From Polia nebulosa (taxonomy: Eukaryota; Arthropoda; Insecta; Lepidoptera; Noctuidae): 64,000 bases of DNA. This document shows, in pieces, positions 11,619 through 23,200 of the stretch. The translations under genes and the position numbers were made by a program. Location: contig OX589592.1 in NCBI GenBank assembly GCA_951329385.1, positions 8,588,501-8,652,500 of the forward strand, in the 5' to 3' direction. The notes below the pieces were generated by a model. The model saw only the letters and a program-made list of their open reading frames with translations, did no database searches and was not told the DNA's origin. Within the stretch, counting starts at the first letter, position 1, and the number at the start of each line of letters is the position of its first letter.

Positions 11619-12621
11619 ATTTATTTAATCTTATATACATACACTTTACATTTTCAAATATTTAGGTACTTACATATAAAAACATAAATAAATACAAAAA
11701 CATTTAAAAATATAAAAAGTAGTAGCCCACCGGTATCGGGAATAGGGTCCAAGCTACCGGTGGTCAGGGCTCCTGAGAAAGGAATCTCCTAACAATACGA
11801 GCCGTGTCCAGGAGTACTGCTTTCTGGATCAAGCCCTTGATCCAACTGCCTAACGAGAGCCTCCTGAGATGTTGGTCGAGGCTCTTGGCAATTAAGCCAT
11901 TGGCCGTCACGACTATCGGCACAATGACTGCTGTATCCACCTCCCACATGTCGACAACCTCGCGAGCCAGATCAAGATACTTTGTTTTTTTATCTCTCTC
12001 AGCCTTCACGAGGTTCTCGTCATGAGGGACAGCTATATCAACAATCATTGTGCGACGCTCTTGTCGATCTATCACCACTATGTCAGGCTTATTGGCAACA
12101 ATAGTCCTGTCAGTGATGATAGATCGATCCCAATATAACGTGATATTGCCATTTTCGAGAACTGGGTCGGGCTCATACCTATAGTACGGTACTTCAGATT
12201 CCACAAGATTGTATTTAAGAGCAAGTTGCTGGTGGATAATCCTGGCTACAAGGTTGTGTCTATGCAAATAGTCTCCGTTAGCTAGACGAGAACAACCAGA
12301 AATAATGTGTCGTATTGATTCTCCGGGCCGGTGGCATGCCCGACAGATGTCAACCGTACCGTCCTTCACAATATATTTCCGGTAGTTATTCGTCATAATA
12401 ACTTCGTCCATAATCGCACAGACAAAACCTTCGGTTTCCCCGAAGAGGTCACCAAAGCGCAGCCAGGATACGGACGCTAAGAGATCTACATCGGGCCCAT
12501 GTAGGACCCGGTAAAAGCGCCCGTGAAGCTCCTTGCTCTGCCATACTTCCCTGCGGTCATTAGTATCCAGTACTGTAGATTTGCGCCAGTTCTCTTTTGC
12601 CAAGGAGAGCGGGGTGAGGCC
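11619..12621 (-). mobile_element. R4/Dong-like 5'-truncated copy (array copy 1)
   Basis: Contains an open frame of 279 codons (12603-11764, minus) covering the zinc knuckle and restriction-like endonuclease, differing from the full copy next to it at about nine residues, so it is young. It starts abruptly at GGGCCTCACCCCGCTCTCC and ends in a TTA repeat. Confidence 0.85.
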
Positions 12622-12641
12622 CTATTTATTATTATTATTAT

Positions 12642-15600
12642 CCATTTATTCAATTTTATGTACATACAATTTTAAATTTTTAAATATTTAAGTACTTAGA
12701 AAAACATAAATAAATACAAAAACATTTAAAAATATAAAAAGTAGTTGCCCACCGGTATCGGGAATAGGGTCCAAGCTACCGGTGGTCAGGGCTCCTGAGA
12801 AAGGAATCTCCTAACAATACGCGCCGTGTCCAGGAGTACTGCTTTCTGGATCAAGCCCTTGATCCAACTGCCCAACGAGAGCCTCCTGAGATGTTGGTCG
12901 AGGCTCTTGGCTATTAAGCCATTGGCCGTCACGACTATCGGCACAATGACTGCTGTATCCACCTCCCACATGTCGACAATCTCGCGAGCCAGATCAAGAT
13001 ACTTTGTTTTTTTATCTTTCTCAGCCTTCACGAGGTTCTCGTCATGAGGGACAGCTATATCAACAATCATTGTGCGACGCTCTTGTCGATCTATCACCAC
13101 TATATCAGGCTTATTGGCAACAATAGTCCTATCAGTGATGATAGATCGATCCCAATACAACGTGATATTGCTATTTTCGAGAACTGGGTCGGGCTCATAC
13201 CTATAGTACGGTACTTCAGATTCCACAAGATTGTATTTAAGAGCAAGTTGCTGGTGGATAATCCTGGCTACAAGGTTGTGTCTGTGCAAATAGTCTCCGT
13301 TAGCTAGACGAGAACAACCAGAAATAATGTGTCGGATTGATTCCCCGGGCCGGTGGCATGCCCGACAGATGTCAACCGTACCGTCCTTCACAATATATTT
13401 CCGGTAGTTATTCGTCATCATAACTTCGTCCATAATCGCACAGACAAAACCTTCGGTTTCCCCGAATAGGTCACCAAAGCGCAGCCAGGATACGGACGCT
13501 AAGAAATCTACATCGGGTCCATGTAGGACCCGGTAAAAGCGTCCGTGAAGCTCCTTGCTCTGCCATACTTCCCTGCGGTCATTAGTATCCAGTACTTTAA
13601 GTTTGCGCCAGTTCTCGTTTGCCAAGGAGAGCGGGGTGAGGCCCTTGTCCACAGCGACCACATCTCGATGCATACCCACGTCGGTTTCTAGGAAATATTC
13701 CCTAAGGCTGCATACCTCGCGGTTGTGTAGGGTCTTAGCATTTAAGAAACCACGACCCCCACATTTCCGCGGGATATACAGCCTCATCACCGATGATCGT
13801 GGGTGATGCATCCGATTTGCGGTCAGCAGTGTGCGGACCCTCCTATCCAGGGCGTCAAGTTCCGTCTGAGTCCATTTGAGTATGCCGAAAGAGTACATCA
13901 ATACCGGCATGACCCAACCGTTGAAGGCGCGCACCTTGTTCCCGCCTGATAAAAGACTATTTAGTACTTTATTCAGGCGGCCAAAGAAGCGCTCCTTCAG
14001 CGACTGTTTCACGTCAGCAGTATTGATGCCTAACGCTTCCGACATACCCAAATACTTGTAGGTTTCGGTTGAGGAGAGGGATCTAAGGTGTATGGAATCC
14101 GAGAGTTGAGTTCCCACGGATTCCATAATCTCCCCTCGCTTTACATGCATGACTGCACATTTGTCCACACCAAATTCCATTCTGATGGCGCTACTGAAGG
14201 TTTCTGTTACCTTCAGTAGCTTCATCAGTTGCAAGTTGTTGGGGGCAAAGAGTTTCAGATCATCCATGTAAAGGAGGTGTGATATGACCTGACCACCTCT
14301 TCTCAACCGATAGCCCTGTCCCGAACCCTCCAGTAGTGTACTGAGAGGGTTGAGGGCCAGACAAAACCACAGTGGACTCAGACTGTCGCCCTGGAATATG
14401 CCACGCTCGATCCTTATCGGTTCGCTGTTCTCCTGTATCTGACGACATCCTGGATAGTGAAGGACTGTACTCCACTGCCTCATACACGACATCAGGAAGG
14501 TGCGCAGAGTTGCATCAACTTTGTACAACTCCAGCACCCTCATGAGCCATGTATGTGGCACCGAGTCATAGGCCTTCTTGTAATCTATCCAACATGTCGA
14601 CAGATCTCTTCGAGAACGACGAACCTGTTGGCTAATAGCAATATCGATGAGGAGCAGCTCCTTAGTACCACGGGACCCATTCCTACATCCATTCTGGGAG
14701 GCTGACATGATACGATTTTTATCAATATGGGTGTTAATTTTAGCTCTCAGAATGGATGTAAGAACTTTATAGACCGTCGGTAAACACGTGATCGGTCTAT
14801 AATTCTTAGGTTCCGCAGTACTACCTGATTTATGGAGCAGGTGGGTTATTCCTGTCGTAAGAAACTGAGGCAGCGACCCTGACTCTAAGGCAGACTGGAA
14901 CTGAGCTGCCAAGCGAGCGTGCGACCTTTGAAACCATTTGATCCAGAAATTGTGCAGCCCGTCCGGCCCTGGAGATTTCCAGTTAGGCAACGGACGGACT
15001 GCACGCGTTACATCTTGGGGGCTGATGGTAATTGCCCCCATTTCTGGTATAAGGTCGCACGCGCGCTCGACCTCTCGAGTCCAATCACCCTCGGTGTGCC
15101 TGACAGGCACCGACCAGATGCTGCGCCAGAATGAACTCATAGCGTCATCATCCGGTAGATGTCTATCGGACACACCTTGGTCCGGTCGCTCCCAAGCCCT
15201 ATAAACCCACCTTTCGCTGCTTTGGAAAGTGCGATTCTGAGTGTACCGCTCCACTCGCCGCTTGTACCGACGAATACGATTTGCCCATGCATAGACCTTC
15301 TGCTTCAGGAAGTCAATACGCTCTGTGACGCGGTTCAGATAATCTCGGGAACTAATATCAGTCCCCGAGAACGCCCGCCTCACGAAACGCATCACCCTAG
15401 GGCGAATGTTGCCCTCCCTGAAGCAGATAAGCTTGCCGATGAGTGCTCTAGCCTCACCAATACGACGCTCAATCCTACACTGCCAAGCTGGTACAGCAGG
15501 TCGTGTAGCTCTGTCACAATTTGTGAACTTGACGTGAGCTACACGACATGCCGCTGCAGCTGCGCAGTATAAGATTGAGTGGGTATCGGCAAGGTCTTTG

Positions 15601-16617
15601 CTGCTATCAAAACAATTCGCTAGCTGCGAATCTAGAGCACACACCAGCGCTTTATTTTTCTTATGCATGGGCAAACGAGGTAGACGAGGTCTAAGCCCAG
15701 GCGGTGTGGAGCGGTGCTCCCGGAATGCATCCTCCAAAGCGCTCCTCAATCGTTCATTGCATTGAGTACTCACGGATATAGCTGCGTCATCATCATCCTC
15801 ACCAACGTGGTCGGGTCGCGGTGGAGCACTGGGTTGCAGTTGCACCGCGGCCGGTGGCGAAACAGGTGAGACACGGCTACTCCGTGATTCAAGGCGTAGT
15901 CTATCAAGTACGGCGTCATCCAACATACGGTTACGCTGGATAACCCGCACTTGATCCGACAGTCGCTGGGCCGAAACGTTGACAGCTGGTTCAAGCACCT
16001 GAAACAGAGAGAGCATCCGACCACGGTACGCAGTCAGGTTAATTCCTCCCTCTGTAGCCCCATAGTATGAGCGCATGACGTTTTCATTTATGGATTGCGT
16101 CCATCGCATGCGCTGCACACTTCCGCCGGGAGCTGGGACCCTATCAGAGGCCGGTGGGCCTCGAGGTCCTAAGCCGCTCGGCGGCCGGCGTCCTCCCCGT
16201 CGACGCGCAGGTGGTGGTGTCGTCGGCGGAGTGGTGTATTCGTCGCTCGAGCTCGACGCAACTGCAGCGGCCGGAATCACTGGACTCACGGCAGGCGCGG
16301 GTCCCGGCGGCTGCGAGGCGGAGCTGAGCGACGAACCCGAAGATGTTGGTTGTGCTTTTTGGCAATGTGCCCGGCTTCTTGTCAGCATTTTATTTAGTCA
16401 TCAGTCAAATAAAACTTGCATCTTGCATGCATTTCGTCGGTCAAAATTAATTCTTGATGTAGGTAGGTACTTTTTTCTTTTTGTTAAATTGTTGGGTTCT
16501 TTTTTCTTGCTGATTTACGTTTGAAATACATTTTGTTGAATTGTTGATTAATAAAATTATTGAAAAAATTTTGAGTGAAAAAAATTGATGCTTTCAAGTT
16601 GACAGCCGGACCACAGA
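12642..16617 (-). mobile_element. Full-length R4/Dong-like non-LTR retrotransposon (array copy 2)
   Basis: A 4.0-kb element on the minus strand with TTA repeats at both ends (12622-12641 and 16618-16636), a 5' UTR of about 230 bases, one long ORF and a 3' UTR shared with the partial copies. R4-clade elements such as Dong of Bombyx are known from TAA repeats; the target seen here agrees. Confidence 0.88.
12786..16388 (-). CDS. R4/Dong-like polyprotein: reverse transcriptase with restriction-like endonuclease
   Basis: Single uninterrupted ORF of 1200 codons. Residues 1-90 are Pro/Ser/Ala-rich and probably disordered. The reverse transcriptase spans roughly 455-730: SPGPDGL near 472, KNYRPITCLPTVYK, a FQGDSLSPLWF box and catalytic YMDD at 707-710. 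Residues near 1007-1025 form a CRACH...H...C zinc knuckle. The endonuclease core is KPDIVVID near 1095, then MIVDIAVPHDENLVKAEKDK, the PD-(D/E)xK pattern of RLE-type elements. It nicks the target and primes reverse transcription from the nick. No AP-type endonuclease is present, which separates it from R1, Jockey and RTE. No stop or frameshift, so it may be active. The start at MLTRSRAHC is the first Met in frame. Confidence 0.9.
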   Translation of the reverse strand: MLTRSRAHCQKAQPTSSGSSLSSASQPPGPAPAVSPVIPAAAVASSSSDEYTTPPTTPPPARRRGGRRPPSGLGPRGPPASDRVPAPGGSVQRMRWTQSINENVMRSYYGATEGGINLTAYRGRMLSLFQVLEPAVNVSAQRLSDQVRVIQRNRMLDDAVLDRLRLESRSSRVSPVSPPAAVQLQPSAPPRPDHVGEDDDDAAISVSTQCNERLRSALEDAFREHRSTPPGLRPRLPRLPMHKKNKALVCALDSQLANCFDSSKDLADTHSILYCAAAAACRVAHVKFTNCDRATRPAVPAWQCRIERRIGEARALIGKLICFREGNIRPRVMRFVRRAFSGTDISSRDYLNRVTERIDFLKQKVYAWANRIRRYKRRVERYTQNRTFQSSERWVYRAWERPDQGVSDRHLPDDDAMSSFWRSIWSVPVRHTEGDWTREVERACDLIPEMGAITISPQDVTRAVRPLPNWKSPGPDGLHNFWIKWFQRSHARLAAQFQSALESGSLPQFLTTGITHLLHKSGSTAEPKNYRPITCLPTVYKVLTSILRAKINTHIDKNRIMSASQNGCRNGSRGTKELLLIDIAISQQVRRSRRDLSTCWIDYKKAYDSVPHTWLMRVLELYKVDATLRTFLMSCMRQWSTVLHYPGCRQIQENSEPIRIERGIFQGDSLSPLWFCLALNPLSTLLEGSGQGYRLRRGGQVISHLLYMDDLKLFAPNNLQLMKLLKVTETFSSAIRMEFGVDKCAVMHVKRGEIMESVGTQLSDSIHLRSLSSTETYKYLGMSEALGINTADVKQSLKERFFGRLNKVLNSLLSGGNKVRAFNGWVMPVLMYSFGILKWTQTELDALDRRVRTLLTANRMHHPRSSVMRLYIPRKCGGRGFLNAKTLHNREVCSLREYFLETDVGMHRDVVAVDKGLTPLSLANENWRKLKVLDTNDRREVWQSKELHGRFYRVLHGPDVDFLASVSWLRFGDLFGETEGFVCAIMDEVMMTNNYRKYIVKDGTVDICRACHRPGESIRHIISGCSRLANGDYLHRHNLVARIIHQQLALKYNLVESEVPYYRYEPDPVLENSNITLYWDRSIITDRTIVANKPDIVVIDRQERRTMIVDIAVPHDENLVKAEKDKKTKYLDLAREIVDMWEVDTAVIVPIVVTANGLIAKSLDQHLRRLSLGSWIKGLIQKAVLLDTARIVRRFLSQEP

Positions 16618-16636
16618 TATTATTATTATTATTATT

Positions 16637-17412
16637 CCATTTATTTCATTGTTATACACTTAACATTTACATTTTTAAATATTTTCATATAAAAATATAA
16701 AAAATAGTAGGTATCCCACCAGTATCGGGATAGGGTGCAAGCTACCGGGGTGGTCAGGGCTCCTGAGAGAGGAACCTCCTAACTATGCGCGCCGTGTCCA
16801 GGAGTACTGCCTTCTGGATCAAGCCCTTGATCCAGCTGCCCAGCGATAGCCTCCTTAGGTGTTCGTCGAGGCTCTTGGCTATTAAACCATTGGCCGTCAC
16901 GACTATCGGCACAATGACTGCTGTATCCACCTCCCACATGTCGACAACCTCGCGAGCCAGATCAAGATACTTTGTTTGTTTATCTTTTTCAGCTTTCACG
17001 AGGTTCTCGTCATGAGGGACAGCTATATTCGCGCAACAACAATCAACAATCATCAATCATTCATTTAACAATCATCAACAACCATTAACAATCGACAATC
17101 ATTGTGAGACGCTCTAATCGATCTATCACCACTATATCAGGCTTATTGGCAACAATAGTCCTGTCAGTGATGATAGATCGATCCCATTATAACGTGATAT
17201 TGCCATTTTCGAGAACTGGGACGGGCACATACCTATAGTACGGTACTTCCGATTCCACAAGATTGTATTTAATAGCAAGTTGCTGGTGAATAATCCTGGC
17301 TACCAGGTTGTGTCTATGCAAATAGTCTCCGTTAACAAGACGAGAACAACCAGAAATAATGTGTCGGATTGATTCCCCGGGCCGGTGGCATTCTCGACAG
17401 ATGTCAACCGTA
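16637..17412 (-). mobile_element. R4/Dong-like 3' fragment (array copy 3)
   Basis: Same family and orientation, adjoining the 5' end of the full copy across a TTA repeat. It holds two open pieces of the endonuclease separated at about 17030-17100 by an expanded run of CAATCAT-like units. Truncated at GATGTCAACCGTACC. Confidence 0.8.
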
Positions 17413-17489
17413 CCTCTCCTAAGGAAATTATCTAGGTTCTGCAAATTGGCGAACCCAGCGTGGTTCTAGGTATAATCATCCAGAATGGT

Positions 17490-18060
17490 ACAATTCGCAT
17501 TTGATACATGATATGATATATAAACATAGATGGCGTTGTCATAAATTATATAAAACAACTGGTTCCCAAAAGGATTACGAAGGTTTTTCTCGCCATCGAA
17601 CTCAAGTGAAACTTAAGATCGCTTCTACCTACGAAGCCTACCAAAGCAGACTTCAGAAAAATCTTCAAGTTGTCCGAAATCGTGTTTCTTTTTTGGAGTG
17701 TGATTACGGCTTAACAAGCTAGGCGCAGTAAACCTAGAATCACAAAGAACGGGCTAATGCTAAAGGATGAGGAGTGTGCAGAATGTTTTGCTTCGTATTT
17801 TCACGGCGGTGGAGGCGGCGCGCATGCATGTTGACCGCGATAGCGCGCGAGACCTGCGCGCGGCTCTCTTGCGCCTCAAGCCCAAGCGCTTAGTAGGCCT
17901 GGATGGCATACCGCCTTACATTGTCAACGATTGTCGTATAGTTTTTGAGGAGCCCTTGTTGCACATCTTCAGCTTGTGTTTGTGGGAGGGACGAGTTTAA
18001 GATTACGCGAGTTTTCCCGGTCCTTAAGGGAGGTACGGGTTGGAGGTATGGGTATATACT
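17490..18060 (+). mobile_element. Jockey/CR1-type retrotransposon relic
   Basis: Two broken frames: HRWRCHKLYKTTGSQKDYEG (17501-17722), typical of the linker between endonuclease and RT, and LRLKPKRLVGLDGIPPYIVN (17767-18000), the start of the RT. Rest lost. Confidence 0.6.
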
Positions 18061-19275
18061 CTATGCTACATCACACACCCATACCACGACAACTCAACTG
18101 TTGTGGCCCAACATTCTGAACCATACAAAACAGCAGATCTGACCATTGTTTTATAAATATTCCCATTCTTTTTAAGAGGCCGTACACGAAACTTTGCCGA
18201 TTTCGCTGATTTACGTGATTTTACAGACGTGATTCTACAGTTAAAATAATGTATTTCTAAAAGTTTTAATGCACAACATAAAAGATCATTTTAATTATGA
18301 TCTAATGTATGAGCTGTTTTTTTTTTGTTACAATTACGATTAATCGACCACAAACCGACGACGGTCTTGTGAATTTTTGCTGTAAGGGGTTTAGAATATC
18401 ACATAATTACGAATCGTTTTGACAACTAAACGGTATGAAAAAATTAGAACGTATTGCTGCAAAAGTCGTCTATATAATTTATGAATCACTTTTTACCACT
18501 TTTATAATTATATACCTATTTAAATTAGTTAAAATTTTAGACAAAATGGGCAAAAAATTGCTTTTGATTTTGTCTATTTAGAACTCTTGTTCATAAAATT
18601 AAAACTGCAAAAAATAAACTTCAGTTCACCATCAATCCAACTCTTGACAAAAAAATGTAAAAATTTGGCAATAAAAATGTTATAAAACAACCCAAATATC
18701 GACTTATAATACGCAGCACAAGCTTCGAATCTAGCTCATTAGTTAGATCATAATTGAAATGATCTTTCATGTTGTGCATTAAAACTATAAGTTTTAATGC
18801 ACAACATGAAAGATCATTGAAATGCATTTTAACTGTAAAATCACGTAAATTAGTGAAATTGGCCAAAATTTCGTGTCGTCGCCTCTTAAGGGGAATGCGG
18901 GAGTTCCAGATAGTCCCAGTGATTTGCCGCCATTTCATCACTCCAGTGTTAATTCTGTGCTTAGCAGTCCGATCTATTTCGCCATCGCTTTGGACGAGTG
19001 AACCGAGATACCGAAAATCGAAGCAGGCTGGGAGAAGCGCGTCATCTAGCGCTATAGCTTCAGAACTGGAGAGACCGCCGAAATCACAAAACATAACTAT
19101 ATTCAGTTTTGGATCTGCTGATTTTCAATCCAACTTTCTTCAGCTTCTGTTGCCATTTCTCCAATCTGCTCTGGATCTCAGGTCTATCTTCACCGACAAG
19201 AACAATGTCGTCGGCAAAGAGAATGCACCAGAGTGCCTCCTCCTGTATTTCCGACGTAAGAGCGTTCATAATCCT
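18061..19275 (-). mobile_element. RTE-clade retrotransposon fragment, split by a MITE
   Basis: Minus strand shows ALWCILFADDIVLVGEDRPE (catalytic FADD), KVGLKISRSKTEY, FRYLGSLVQSDGEID and KWRQITG; after the MITE at 18176-18885 the frame resumes with MVRSAVLYGSECWAT. This order is that of RTE-clade RTs. Degenerate at the ends. Confidence 0.75.
18176..18885. mobile_element. TTAA-flanked MITE inside the RTE fragment
   Basis: Ends GAGGCCGTACACGAAA / TTTCGTGTCGTCGCCTC, flanked by TTAA (18172-18175, 18886-18889). It splits an RTE reading frame, which proves insertion. It contains a perfect 26-bp-arm hairpin (18761-18815). A second copy begins at 63941. Confidence 0.85.
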
Positions 19276-19279
19276 GTTG

Positions 19280-19598
19280 TCTCAGTTAGAATTGATGCCA
19301 AATGTCATAATTTCATGAAATACTACATTTGACATCAATTCTAATAACTGAAAGAGTTGTATTGTGTCAGGTTGTATCTTGGTTAAAATTTGATTTAACA
19401 ATAACTTCAGTTAGAATTGATGTCAAATGTAAGTATTTCGTGAAATCATGATTTTAATGATTAAAATTCTGTAAATACGTACTTACTACAGCCGCGAATC
19501 ATATTTTGACCAACATAAAGCCTGATACTGACCTGCAAATGGCAAAAAACGTAGGAATATTTGAATTTCGCGAACTACCCTGGTGCTTTCACCTTAAG
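19280..19598. repeat. Foldback MITE (GGGTAGCCCGCGAAATTC family), rearranged
   Basis: TCAGTTAGAATTGATGCCAA units in both orientations, then the right arm to TTTGAATTTCGCGAACTACC. Marks the left edge of block C; its match is 38812-39092. Confidence 0.65.
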
Positions 19599-20204
19599 CA
19601 TATTATGTTTACTTGAACTTTGTACTCCACTCATCGCAGCGTTCCAATACAGTCACAGTGCGTATCCAATCGCCCGTACGGTCTCGGCGGCGCGAGAACG
19701 AGATCGTAATTATTGAGTTCTCATTCTCGCGGCTCGCGGTTCGGGGGGATTCTGACGCGGTGTCTCCACATACTACGCGGCGCAACGTTTTTACAAGTAT
19801 TATATATCTTAGTTGTAATAAGGAACTACTTTCGCATTTTGAGTATTATTAGATTAACTATCAAATTGGTCAACGCGTCTGCACTGGACAACGGTTTGGG
19901 CGAAAGAGGAGATAGACTCAGATGACCAGGATCAGACCATAAATTCGCTCATCGCAGGACGCAAAATTTTACGAAGCACTTCACAATGCTGAATATAGGC
20001 ACAGATGACGAAGCTTCGTAAACAAAATGACTTCACGTCGGAAGAATCTCAGCATCCAGTACGTAATGAGGAAAAAAACACGAGGATACGCTAGTATTAT
20101 ATTATCTGAGACGAGTTGCGCCGCAATACTTATTGTATTTTAACATCATCAGTTTGCAGTTATTATTGTTCTAAGTTCCCGGAGAGTTGACGTTAAAGAT
20201 TATA

Positions 20205-23200
20205 ATGAAGTCCATAATTTCTAATTTGCTCGTGGCGACATTGTTTGCTTACTTGTCTGTTCAAAATGGTAAGTTTTTCTCCTTTTTGCCCATCCTTCAG
20301 AGATAACGCTATTTTAATATACAGTAACTTTATGGTCAGATTTGGACACGATCGCCGGAAATTTTGGCCTTTTGATACTACAAATGAATTTAAGATAACT
20401 TTCAAGATCCACTTCTTCTCTCTTTATAACAGACTTTTAACAAAAAAGGAAGTTTTGTATTCGACCCGTATGTATGTATGTATGCTTGTTTGTCCGCGAT
20501 TTTCTTGATACTGATCCGAAATGGATGGGGTTTTATTCAAGTGCATGTTTTTCAAGGAAGTGAAAACCTAGGATATGTGATTTTTGACATTTTTGATTTT
20601 ATTAAGTTTTGGCAAGAAAACCTCGGGACGCACGCCTTAGTTTCACAGAAAAAAAGGTTTACTAACCTGTAACGCCATCTATGATGGTGAATGATAACCT
20701 CGTAAATCCTCGCGAGTGTCTTTACGAAAAGCTCGTAAGTACCATTTTATGCTACTACGACTTTAAACTGATATACCTACCTATGCATCTGTAAAACTTA
20801 TCAAAATTGAAAGCTAAAATACACATATTTGAATAAGCTGTAGTGCTAAAATTCTACAGAGCGCTTTTGCTTCTTCCTGTAACGTTACCTCTTGCGTATT
20901 TACGAGGTGTTCACTCTAGGGCGAGTTTTACAGGGCCCAGATTTTTCTTCCGCCTCTAAAGTTATCTCTTTTGCATATATGAGGTTTTCACTCTAAGGCG
21001 ACAATATAATACATTAGGATCTGATGAAGATCTTCGGAGATAGACAGTGGAACTCTTCAATAACTAACAGAAAATGACTCGCGATTATAACGATCGTTTG
21101 TCTATTTAGTTAAAACAATTTAATGGGGAATCACAACTAAAAGTGAAAAACAAAAAACTTGTTTACTTAAGTTTGGCTAAATATATTGTATCTCTTATAT
21201 CCACATACTTTTTGTTTTTAAATTCCAGTTTCCTGTCTAAGATGTTATGAGTGTGACCCGTCTTTTTTTGATAGCTCGGCATGCGACGAAGTATCCCCCA
21301 GAATGATAACACAATGTCCAGATTCTGATGATGCTGTATGTATAAAAGGGGGTATGTACCTACTATATTATCAGTATTTTATTACAAAATGGCGGCGTGC
21401 TTTAAAGGCTGACGCAGATTAGGGCGGGCCGCACCACAATGCAACGCAACAGTCCTCTCACACCGCTCTCGTACATATGTAAGGGCCATCGAACATCACA
21501 GACTGGCGAAACCCCCCTTTTTACCCAACTGCGGCAACGCTAAAAGAAAAGGTTATGTTTTAGACCTATCTATGTATACAAGCGCGACTGCTAAGCGTGA
21601 GGTCCTGGGTTCAATTCCCGGATAGGACAAAAAGTTCTATTGGGTTTGTAGTAAAAAGTTCTACTAGGTTTGTAGTAAAAAGTTCTATTGGGTTTGTAGT
21701 AAAAAGTTCTACTGGGTTTGTAATAAAAAGTTCTATTGGGTTTGTAGTAAAAAGTTCTATTGGGACAGACTACTTCTTACTACGGCCGCGAATCAAGTCT
21801 TGATCAGGATACAACCTGACACTGACCTGCAAAATGCAAAAAACGTAAGAAAATTTGAATTTCGCGGGTTACCCTGGAGCATTCACCTTAAGGCTGAAGA
21901 AGTACGGGGTTTGGAAGTTGGTGGTTTAACACCCCCGTTCCTTAAAAGCACGTAAAATCGTTGGTCCTGCGCCTGATATCTCCCGCCGTCCCAACGGCGG
22001 GTAAAAGAACAGAGAGTGCAGCTGTGTTTGCGTACACACTTTTTTTTTATTTTGAGCGGTGGGAAATCATCCAATGACTTCTCCCGCTCTGGGTGGAGCG
22101 GGAGGGCGTGTCAAACTCTTACAGACTAAAACCCACCCCTGTTCCTTCCCTGCCTTGAGTGCTGGGTCTATGGTGGCCTGAGATAGTCTCGCGACGTCCT
22201 CCGCCCAGGGCGTCTCCTGATGAGGGCGTGAGGGCGAGTCTGTTGTCGTTGCCTCTCCCTAACCCGTTTCGCCTCCTCCTTCGCGATCATTACTGCTTCG
22301 CAGACTGAGGAGACTGCTTCCCATTGCCTCTCGCTCCGTACCATGGCCTAGACCAGGGACGGGCGCGAGAGGTCGCTGCCGCCAATCGCCTCCACGAGGA
22401 CACGGCGGGGCTCCGCCCAAGTGGGGCAGATCTCCATCGTATGCTTCATCATGTCCTCTGGGCGATCCTCACAGTGGGGACATCCGAGCGTTTCCCTCCG
22501 CCTTATCCTACACAGGAATCTCCCAAAAATTGCGTGTCCGGTGAGGACCTGCGTCAGGCGGAAGGTGAGGACGCCATGGCGCCTCTCCACCCACTCCTCA
22601 AAGAGCGCTAAACGGCACTACCACCGCAATGGTGGCGTGGCCAGCGCTGGGTTGCGACAGTCGCTCTCTCCATGTCGCCATGAGATCCTGCCGGAGCTCT
22701 GTCCGCCGAGCCGCGAGATATCGCAGCAGCGTAGTTTCGCCCCGGCGTGGCGTTTCGCCTCCTCGCGCCACTCATACAGGTGCGCGAGGACCTTTGCCTC
22801 TAGATTCCATGGTGACAGTCCGGCAAGGAGGCTCGCCCACCTCACAGAAGACCATGCGGTATCCTCGGATCATGCGAATGGCCATGTCCCTTTGGGACGC
22901 GTTCAATCGGCGAGCTGGTCGCCGCCTCAATGAACGCACCCACACCGGTGCTCCGTAAAGGGCCATGGAAAGCACAATCCCCGCGTAGAGCATCCGGCAG
23001 GAGGCGTTTGGACACCCCAGATTGGTCAGGAGCCGCGACACAGCGGCCCTGGCCCTTTCCAGTCCGGGAGCTAAGCGTCGGGAGTGCTTGACTAAGTTGC
23101 ACCGGCTGTCGAGGACGAGTCCCAGGTACTCATCGTCCCCTCATTCTTTAGGTACTCATCAAAATCAGTTCAGCAGATTAGACAAAGTTGTCGATCGTGT

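Noticed and set aside
16075..16524. 149-codon plus-strand ORF
   Set aside because: Antisense shadow of the Pro/Ala-rich start of the Dong-like ORF.
21576..21640. tRNA gene
   Set aside because: Only a B box and T-arm-like piece; no A box, anticodon stem or acceptor stem can be drawn.
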